Positions 31,727 to 38,727 of a stretch of 64,000 nt of DNA are shown here, in pieces. A model generated the notes under the pieces. It had not been told where the DNA came from and ran no database searches. It saw only the letters and a program-made list of their open reading frames with translations. Each line of letters opens with the position of its first letter. The first letter of the stretch is position 1. A program made the position numbers and the translations under genes. Source of the DNA: Burkholderiales bacterium (GTDB lineage Bacteria > Pseudomonadota > Gammaproteobacteria > Burkholderiales > Nitrosomonadaceae). The DNA is taken from the NCBI GenBank assembly GCA_024235735.1, contig JACKLU010000006.1, forward strand, positions 62,001 to 126,000. Direction: 5' to 3'.

Positions 31727-32746
31727 ATGAAAAACATAGCGTGTAACCGGATTATCGGACTGGCCGCTTCTGCGGGAATGATTGCGGTTGCCGGAATTCC
31801 CATTCCAGCACAGGCGTCGCTACTGCCGGTTATTGACATCAATGACACTCAAGCCTACGCACCACGGATTATTGCCAGCGACGATCCGGCTAACTGGCGG
31901 GCGCCATCAGGCGATCCATTCGACGGTGTCGGCAAGCTGATACTGAACCGTACCGACGGCACGTTCGGCTGCTCGGGTTCACTACTGGATGGCGGTAGTT
32001 TTCTGGTCACCGCCGCGCACTGTTTAACCGACGATGACGGCAGCAGCATACTGAATTCGGCCACGGTTTCCTTTCAAGACGGCGCTGTAACAACTACCGC
32101 AACACAAGCGCACATCTGGAGCGGCTGGGATGGTCACACGCTGGAAAACAATAGCGATATCGCTATCCTCAGGCTGGATACCCCCGTCACCACCATTTCC
32201 GGTTTTGCCATCGCCACCGGAAATCCTTTTCTGCAACCCGTGCTGCACGCCGGTTACGGACAGACCGGCACCGGCGCTACCGGCATGCAATCAGGCACCT
32301 TTGGTGCATTGCATTATGGCTACAATGTCTACGATGCAGTCTGGACTGGCGGTAGTCTGGCGTATGACTTTGACGATGGTACTGTCGCGCACGACACCTT
32401 CTGTATTGTGGCCGGTTTATGCAACACCGGTTTACCGTATCCATTCGAATCCATGATCGCCTCCGGCGATTCCGGCGGACCAAGCTTTATTTTAGAGAAC
32501 GGTGAATTCAGGCTGGTGGGTCTGCATTCATTCGGCGCGACTTTCGGTCTGGGGGCGGGCGATATCGACGCTATTCTGAATGCCAGTTTTGGTGAAGCGG
32601 GCGGCGATACCTGGTTGTTGCCACATATCGGCTGGATCGAAAGCATCACCGCAGTGCCGGAACCGCGGGCATATGTGTTGTTAATCACCGGGTTGACCGT
32701 TATTACTGCATTTGCGCGCCGCCAGCCTCGTTTTATAGGGCTTTAG
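31727..32746 (+). CDS. Trypsin-like serine protease with PEP-CTERM anchor
   Basis: 339 residues. The signal peptide ends at PIPAQAS (about 31). The chymotrypsin triad is complete: His98 in VTAAHC, Asp144 in NNSDIAIL and Ser249 in GDSGGPSF. The C-terminus VPEPRAYVLLITGLTVITAFARRQPRF is a PEP-CTERM signal. The protein should be exported, processed by exosortase B and active in the matrix or on the surface, perhaps maturing or turning over other PEP-CTERM proteins. Two Cys pairs (81/99, 226/232) could form disulfides. No good ribosome site precedes ATG 31727. A terminator separates it from the previous gene. Confidence 0.9.
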   Translation: MKNIACNRIIGLAASAGMIAVAGIPIPAQASLLPVIDINDTQAYAPRIIASDDPANWRAPSGDPFDGVGKLILNRTDGTFGCSGSLLDGGSFLVTAAHCLTDDDGSSILNSATVSFQDGAVTTTATQAHIWSGWDGHTLENNSDIAILRLDTPVTTISGFAIATGNPFLQPVLHAGYGQTGTGATGMQSGTFGALHYGYNVYDAVWTGGSLAYDFDDGTVAHDTFCIVAGLCNTGLPYPFESMIASGDSGGPSFILENGEFRLVGLHSFGATFGLGAGDIDAILNASFGEAGGDTWLLPHIGWIESITAVPEPRAYVLLITGLTVITAFARRQPRFIGL

Positions 32747-32812
32747 CTTTCAACCAGGTCAACGAAACAAAGAAGGTCTTCTCCAGAATTCGCGTATCAC
32801 CATCATCCTCTC

Positions 32813-33166
32813 TCACCCCGTCAGCTTGCTTCTGAACATGAAATACACCGCGCCGATCAGACAAAGCCCGGCCCACAGATAGTCCAGCTTCAACGGCTCT
32901 CTGAGATAGAGCACTGAAAACGGAATGAACACTGTCAGCGTAATCACTTCCTGGATAATTTTGAGCTGACCGACGTTGAGCACGGTATAACCGATACGGT
33001 TTGCCGGCACCTGAAACATATACTCCAACAGCGCAATGCCCCAACTGATCAGCGCCGCGATGACCCAGGGCAAGTGATTCAGTTCCTTCAGGTGCGCGTA
33101 CCACGCGAATGTCATAAAAATATTGCTGCAAATCAGCAGTGCAATGGAAATCAGGACTGGATTCAC
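32813..33166 (-). CDS. DMT family small membrane protein (DUF486)
   Basis: 117 residues from GTG 33166, with GAGGA 5 bp upstream. Four TM helices are visible. LICSNIFMTFAWYAHLKELNHLPW, ISWGIALLEYMFQVPANRIGY and QLKIIQEVITLTVFIPFSVLYLREPLKLDYLWAG match the DUF486 family of the drug/metabolite transporter clan. It is an inner-membrane protein of unknown substrate. It stands alone, with the PEP-CTERM protease converging on it. Confidence 0.9.
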   Translation of the reverse strand: MNPVLISIALLICSNIFMTFAWYAHLKELNHLPWVIAALISWGIALLEYMFQVPANRIGYTVLNVGQLKIIQEVITLTVFIPFSVLYLREPLKLDYLWAGLCLIGAVYFMFRSKLTG

Positions 33167-33259
33167 TGTATCCTCAATTTTCCTTGAATCGCTTTAACAG
33201 GCTGCAAACCGATTGCGACACTGTGCATACACGTCATCCATCACAAATCATGGGCAAAA

Positions 33260-33592
33260 TCAATTTTTTCGATCAGACTGGAAGCATTGATAAACAGCAA
33301 AAACACGCCGCCCATCGTAAATTTCCGAAATAGGCACAATGGTATCGCCGCCCAGCATGCCGGCTTCGTTACGGGCAAGATTGGCCAGCTCGGCAGCCAC
33401 TTTTTCCTCATCCCGTTCGATCACGACACGACTGACAACCTTGGCGTTTACCTTGCCGATCCGTTTGCACGACTCAACTGCGCGCTGAGATTGCACAACG
33501 CGGACGGTTTCACCCATCGGCGTCACTTTTACCCAGGTAGTACAGGAAGACAACAACACAACACTGCAAGCAATAATCAGACTTTTTTTCAT
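33260..33592 (-). CDS. DUF4156-like lipoprotein
   Basis: About 110 residues from ATG 33592. A second ATG three bases upstream lies too close to GAGGTG. Signal and lipobox MKKSLIIACSVVLLSSCTTW give a lipoprotein. The sequence VVQSQRAVESCKRIGKVNAKV, ELANLARNEAGMLGGDTIV and the late VFAVYQC fit the DUF4156 family (two conserved Cys). Its function is unknown; it is probably in the outer membrane. It is not linked to neighbours by spacing. Confidence 0.75.
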   Translation of the reverse strand: MKKSLIIACSVVLLSSCTTWVKVTPMGETVRVVQSQRAVESCKRIGKVNAKVVSRVVIERDEEKVAAELANLARNEAGMLGGDTIVPISEIYDGRRVFAVYQCFQSDRKN

Positions 33593-33741
33593 CATGCACC
33601 TCGATTCCGGTATAACAACGGCCCCAATAACCAATCCGCCTGTCGACAGATCTGGCACCGGCGATTATAAAGCACTCGCACAAAAAAAATCGTACCGCCG
33701 CTCATCCATCACTCAAATAGGTCATACCGGATTCGTTAGGG

Positions 33742-36700
33742 TCAGATAAACTCAATTCCGGTAGTCGACAAACCAGTCAAATCAATATTGGCCGCGTTCA
33801 AATCGGTATCGGCCGCAAAAACACCCAGTTCACCCATGGTCAATACCGCATTATTCAGCATATCCACATAAGGCTGAGCCTGTTGCGCGGTCGGCGCTGC
33901 GCCAACCACATTGCTCCAGAGCAGCGTGACAATTTCAGACGGTGTGCTGACACCCATGGCCGAAATAGCAAATTCGGCCAATTCCTCATAAGTCGTGCCA
34001 TCATCCACCAGTTCAAGACCAATACCGACAAATGCAGGATTCGAAACATGCTCACGGCCAACCACAGCGCCGATTACCTTCGCCACCTGCCCCGCGCCCG
34101 CATCCAGATCATAGGCGATGCCCTTGTCCGAGAACCGCAAGCGTTCAATGTCGATTAACGTATCCCGGCCATCAACACCCGAGGTATCGATGACATCCAG
34201 ATTATTGGATGAGCCGGTAATAACATAACTGCCGGCCGGATTTGAGAAAACGGCGGTATCCGATCCACCCATGCCATCCAGTATGTCATTACCGCGACCG
34301 CCTTCAAAAACATTGACGCCATCGGAACCGACAAAATGATCGTCAGCGGCGGAACCGGTCAATCGCGCCGCGCCCGCGACAAATTGCTCGATGCTGGTGA
34401 ATGTGCCGCGCACCGATTGTGTTCCGGTGACAAAATCGATTTCCAGATCGACATCTGAATCCACAGTATCTTCCACCACTGGCGCACGCGCGAGATCACC
34501 GCTTGAATTGGCGAAGGTTGCATCCGCTTTCAGCACATCCTGTGGTGTCAGTTGCAAGCCGTCCTTGCTGCGCGGCGTCATGCCCGAGTCGCTGCTCCAG
34601 ACCGGTTGTTCCACTTCGAGCTCGGCCTCAAAAGTACCCGCCGCCGTATCGATGCGTATCGTTCCCTTGAATGTGCCGAAGTCCAGCGTATCATCACCAT
34701 CGCCACCATCTATCGTCATATCGCCAAGCCCGATGACGAAGCGGTCGTCGCCATCGCCGCCCAAAGCAGTATCATCGCCATCGAGCACCAGCACATCGTT
34801 ACCGCCGCGCCCTTCAAGCCGGTCAGCGCCCGCGCCACCGGACAGCATGTTGTCCCGGTTGTCGCCGCGCAGGGTATCGTCGCCATCGCCGCCGATGATA
34901 TTCTCCACACCGGTGAGCGTATCGTTTTCCTGACCGCCGGAAAATAATCTGAAAGTGGCGACGCCTGCCGCCAGATCGACATCGAGGTGTCCGAAACTGC
35001 TACTTGCGATCTCGCCCCGGTCAGTACCCGGCGCGGCAAACGCCCATGAAGCGGTATCGATGCCGGAACCGCCATCAAGGTGGTCATTACCGGCGCCGCC
35101 ATGCAGGAGATCATCGCTCTCGCCACCGGACAGGGAATCATTGCCTGCGCCGCCATAAAGCGCATCATTGCCACTCCGCCCCTCAAGCGTATCGTTGCTG
35201 CTTCCGCCGATCAAACGTTCGCCAGCCTCGCCGCCGCGTAAAATATTCGGATAGGCATCGGCGCCGATGAGTTCTTCAACATTCTGCACAGTGCCTGAGA
35301 ACCGTTCCCGATCGTCAAATGTTTCAATCACGCCGATAAGCAGGTCGACATCAAGTCCGGCAAAAATACTGCGCTGGTTGGCTGATAGAGTGTCCCGGCC
35401 TGCGCCACCGTCAATGTGAACCTCGCCGCTGCGTAGAATGATAACATCATCACCATCATCGCCCATGACCTGTATCGTCTGGCTCAGGCCGGCATCAATC
35501 TCAATCGTATCGTCCCCCTCGCCACCGGATGCCAGTCCACTGTTCTTGATCCTAATTTGATCATCCCCGGCTTCGCCGTACAGTTCGAATGAAGGATTGC
35601 CGTCTCCGCCGCTATTGCCGAGAATGAAATCGTTGCCGCCACCGGCATGAATGACTATCAGGTCGCGTTCCCGAATATCGAAATAATCATCGTGGTCGCC
35701 CGCATAGTAGACGTCAAAATTCTCAACATTGCCCGAGGCAATGACCGATGGGCCGCTTTCGTTTTGCAAGCTGCCATCCGGTGTAGCCAATTCGTTGCCT
35801 TCCAGCGCATTGAATGCGCGCAGTGAAGAACCCAGCGAACCGTCAATGTGAACAAGCCAGCGAACATCGGGAACTTCGGTCAGATACAGCGTATCGAATC
35901 CGCCACCGCCGTCATAGCGCGCACCGCCTGTACCGGCATAAATAACATCATCGCCCTCCCCGCCGCCGACAAAACGCCCGGCCTGTTCGCCGTAAAGTAT
36001 GTCATTGCCCAGGCCGCCATCGATTTCGGTGTAACTGCCAGAGCCACCGTAAAGCGTGTCGTCGAAATCGGAACCTGTAAACTGTTCAATATTGACCGCG
36101 GTATCAGTCGCAACCACCGAATTGCCATCTGTGGATAAACGCTCGATCTGACCGGTTCCGGCGAATATCCGTACCGGGCCCGATGCTTCGGACTGGTTGC
36201 TGGCTTTTGAACGGATACCGTCACTGGTAATATATTCACGTTGCATCAAACTGTGAATGTTGGAGGAGGCATAGGTTAATAAATCAAAATCACCTTCGCC
36301 ACCATCGTAATAATTACTGATCCCCGGCGCAGCCCGATCGGCAGCCACCAGCACATCATTGCCTTCCCGGCCAAACAACACATCGCTGCCTGAGCCGCCA
36401 ATCAGAATATCCTCGCCGCCGCCGCCATCGAGATAATCGTCGCCCGCCCGGCCGTCGAGCAAATCCCGATCGGCATTGGCAATCAGCCGATTAGCCGCGG
36501 CATCGCCAAACAGAAACGCATTGCGGAAATCCTCGACCACGATATTTTCAATAGACTGCAATGTCGAGGTATTTCCAAAATCGACAAAAATCGTACCGCG
36601 TTCGAGATCGGCGTCGATAGGCGAATTACCGATTTCATCGTTAATCGGAAACCGCCAGGTGTCGCTACCCGAACCACCCGAGAATATATCCTCGCCACCG

Positions 36701-38244
36701 CTGAATACCAGCAGATCGTCGCCCGCGCCGCCGTTGAGCACATCGCCGCTGGCTGAACTGCCGAACAGCACATCATTGCCGCCAAATGCGTTAATCGTAA
36801 TAGCTGTATTTCCGCCAAACAGAATGTCTCTGTCTCCGGTACCATCGAGCACGTTCTGTCCGATCAGCGCACGAAAGACACTGTTCAACAAAATCTCGGG
36901 CGTCAACGCGACATCACCGAAAACAAACCATTCGATATTGCGCGTTTCATCCGTGCCGTCGATCAAAGCCGGATTTGTCGGATACAAATGATTGAATGTA
37001 ATCGACTGACCATCTTCGGATTGTGAATAGCTGTACTCCAGAAAATTGCCGCGAAATACGGCGATATCGGTGCCTGTGCCGCCATCCAGAAAATCGTTGC
37101 CCGCAGCGCCGAGCATAACGTCGGTGCCCGCCTCGCCGGTCAGGGTGTCATCACCTTCGCCGCCATACAGCAGATTAGAGTCACCCGTACCGGTCAGCGC
37201 GTCGTTCAACGACGTGCCAATGCCAATCGGCCCGGTTTGCGTATTGCCCACCGGATCGATCACCTGTTGATTCATATTATCGACCCATGCGGATACGCCG
37301 AGATAATCTTCAACCTGACTTAACGGATCGATTTCCAGAAAAGCCGTATCGAAATCCTGCAAAACATTGTCGAAAATACCGGGATTGGGCAGCAGCTTGT
37401 TGATGCGCTCGGAAACCGAATCGATAATGCGGTTAATGCCGAGTGTTTCCATGATGTAGTCAATAATCGGTCCCACAGTGACATCGAAGACAAATCCCAC
37501 CGCATCCAGCAAACCTTCAACCGGTTTGAGGACTTTTGAAATTTCATTTAACGGGCCGCGCAAAAAACTCAGCGACGAGGATATACCGTCGAATGCCAGC
37601 CGCACACTGAGTACCGGCAAAAAAGTCGCACTGGGCACGGCGTCGTCGATCGCCTGGGTTTTTTGCTTGACTTCAGCAAACAGATTATTAATCGCGGAAA
37701 TTGCGGCATTCGGCGGCGTCACCAGCGTATCAGCACCTGTCGCTACGGGCGCGGCGGGATCACCATTGGGATCAAATTCGTCGATTTTGTTTAATGCGTT
37801 AATCAATTGATCGACGGCAGTGATATTTTTAAGCAGTACGGTTTCCGTTCCAGCAAGCTTGGTATCAAAATTTTGCAGTTTTTCCTGCGCCGCATCGAGT
37901 TTTTCCTCGATCTTGCTGTCGTCAATCTTTTTGGCCAACGCCTTGGCCTTATCCCTGACCTTCCGGGTCACATCCTGAACGCCGTCGAGCACTTTGGTGG
38001 CAACCTTGGCCAGAAATTTCAACGGCCCGGCCTTGTCCATTAGTTTCAGATTTAATTTCAGCTTTGAAATGGTGTTACTGAATTCATTGGCTTTATCCTG
38101 AATCGCGTCGACAGCATCGATAGCCATTTCCACTTTGCCGATTTTGTCATCAATATCCGATATCAGTGTACGGATTTCACCAACATTCTTGTTTGATTGC
38201 GTTAAATTGCTCCCATATGAACGTAATTGCGGTCCTGCGGACAT
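33742..38244 (-). CDS. Large RTX calcium-binding repeat protein, probable type I secretion substrate
   Basis: 1500 residues; AGGAG precedes ATG. There is no signal peptide. Residues 1-180 are helical and coiled-coil-like (IRTLISDIDDKIGKVEMAIDAVDAIQDKANE, KKIDDSKIEEKLDAAQEKLQNFDTK). Residues about 355-1350 hold many GGxGxDxL-type nonapeptides in clusters (GGEGDDTLTGEAGTDVMLG, GGAGNDSLSGGESDDLLHGG). The last 120 residues (VGREHVSNPAFVGIGLELVDDGTTYEELAEF ... GIEFI) resemble the DUF4214-like C-terminal part of secreted RTX proteins. It probably goes out through a type I exporter, binds Ca2+ outside and acts as adhesin or matrix protein. No exporter genes are adjacent. Confidence 0.9.
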   Translation of the reverse strand: MSAGPQLRSYGSNLTQSNKNVGEIRTLISDIDDKIGKVEMAIDAVDAIQDKANEFSNTISKLKLNLKLMDKAGPLKFLAKVATKVLDGVQDVTRKVRDKAKALAKKIDDSKIEEKLDAAQEKLQNFDTKLAGTETVLLKNITAVDQLINALNKIDEFDPNGDPAAPVATGADTLVTPPNAAISAINNLFAEVKQKTQAIDDAVPSATFLPVLSVRLAFDGISSSLSFLRGPLNEISKVLKPVEGLLDAVGFVFDVTVGPIIDYIMETLGINRIIDSVSERINKLLPNPGIFDNVLQDFDTAFLEIDPLSQVEDYLGVSAWVDNMNQQVIDPVGNTQTGPIGIGTSLNDALTGTGDSNLLYGGEGDDTLTGEAGTDVMLGAAGNDFLDGGTGTDIAVFRGNFLEYSYSQSEDGQSITFNHLYPTNPALIDGTDETRNIEWFVFGDVALTPEILLNSVFRALIGQNVLDGTGDRDILFGGNTAITINAFGGNDVLFGSSASGDVLNGGAGDDLLVFSGGEDIFSGGSGSDTWRFPINDEIGNSPIDADLERGTIFVDFGNTSTLQSIENIVVEDFRNAFLFGDAAANRLIANADRDLLDGRAGDDYLDGGGGEDILIGGSGSDVLFGREGNDVLVAADRAAPGISNYYDGGEGDFDLLTYASSNIHSLMQREYITSDGIRSKASNQSEASGPVRIFAGTGQIERLSTDGNSVVATDTAVNIEQFTGSDFDDTLYGGSGSYTEIDGGLGNDILYGEQAGRFVGGGEGDDVIYAGTGGARYDGGGGFDTLYLTEVPDVRWLVHIDGSLGSSLRAFNALEGNELATPDGSLQNESGPSVIASGNVENFDVYYAGDHDDYFDIRERDLIVIHAGGGNDFILGNSGGDGNPSFELYGEAGDDQIRIKNSGLASGGEGDDTIEIDAGLSQTIQVMGDDGDDVIILRSGEVHIDGGAGRDTLSANQRSIFAGLDVDLLIGVIETFDDRERFSGTVQNVEELIGADAYPNILRGGEAGERLIGGSSNDTLEGRSGNDALYGGAGNDSLSGGESDDLLHGGAGNDHLDGGSGIDTASWAFAAPGTDRGEIASSSFGHLDVDLAAGVATFRLFSGGQENDTLTGVENIIGGDGDDTLRGDNRDNMLSGGAGADRLEGRGGNDVLVLDGDDTALGGDGDDRFVIGLGDMTIDGGDGDDTLDFGTFKGTIRIDTAAGTFEAELEVEQPVWSSDSGMTPRSKDGLQLTPQDVLKADATFANSSGDLARAPVVEDTVDSDVDLEIDFVTGTQSVRGTFTSIEQFVAGAARLTGSAADDHFVGSDGVNVFEGGRGNDILDGMGGSDTAVFSNPAGSYVITGSSNNLDVIDTSGVDGRDTLIDIERLRFSDKGIAYDLDAGAGQVAKVIGAVVGREHVSNPAFVGIGLELVDDGTTYEELAEFAISAMGVSTPSEIVTLLWSNVVGAAPTAQQAQPYVDMLNNAVLTMGELGVFAADTDLNAANIDLTGLSTTGIEFI

Positions 38245-38580
38245 TTGTTTTTTCTCCTGTTCTTTTTTTTAAAATTTCATTCTAATTCGCACTTTTCCGA
38301 CAAAATACTATAACCACCGACGCTTGCACCAGCACTTTCTGACATAAATCCTCAATTAATCAATGGGCGCGAACTCGAAAATTCAAGAAAGCCCGGCCAT
38401 CACAGAATAAATCACCCGTACTGAAACAGCGGCTGGCGTGGCGACGAAACCTTGCAGGCAAGGCAATAGAACGCAGAACATGACTCAGTTCACCACATTC
38501 CACTAACAGCCTGCCAGTTCCATCGGCCACGCGGCCAATAGCACAAAAATAAAAACATTTATCCCATGTTTTCAACATGC

Positions 38581-38625
38581 TGCGGCAATTTGTCACATTC
38601 CCATTTTTTGTAATGCATGGATAAT
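38581..38625 (+). promoter_or_regulatory. Operator (site f) and promoter of the HupE-TonB receptor fusion
   Basis: TGCGGCAATTTGTCACA (38581-38597) and GATAAT (38620-38625), which starts 23 bp after it, as at the other sites. It points to the gene at 38728. Toward the RTX gene a GATAAA lies at 18 bp, a poorer fit. Confidence 0.55.
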
Positions 38626-38667
38626 GATTTGATCATAGTCAAACTAAAGTGAAATTTTATGCTGAAC

Positions 38668-38690
38668 AGCTTTCCAGGATAGCCTCCTGG
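38668..38690. repeat. Small palindrome, possible family A remnant
   Basis: ccaggatagcctcctgg resembles the end of the family A elements (cggatagcctcctag). Only this end is present. Confidence 0.3.
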
Positions 38691-38727
38691 TTGAGTCACC
38701 CCGATCAATTCAAATAACTCATTCACC

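Noticed and set aside
33209..33225. TGCGACACTGTGCATAC upstream of the DUF486 gene, a half match to the operator
   Set aside because: Only one arm fits, and no -10 box stands 23-24 bp away in either direction.
34391..35270. Several open frames opposite the RTX gene rich in Ser, Pro and Arg
   Set aside because: Their composition follows from reading Gly/Asp repeats in reverse; there is no start signal and no conserved motif.
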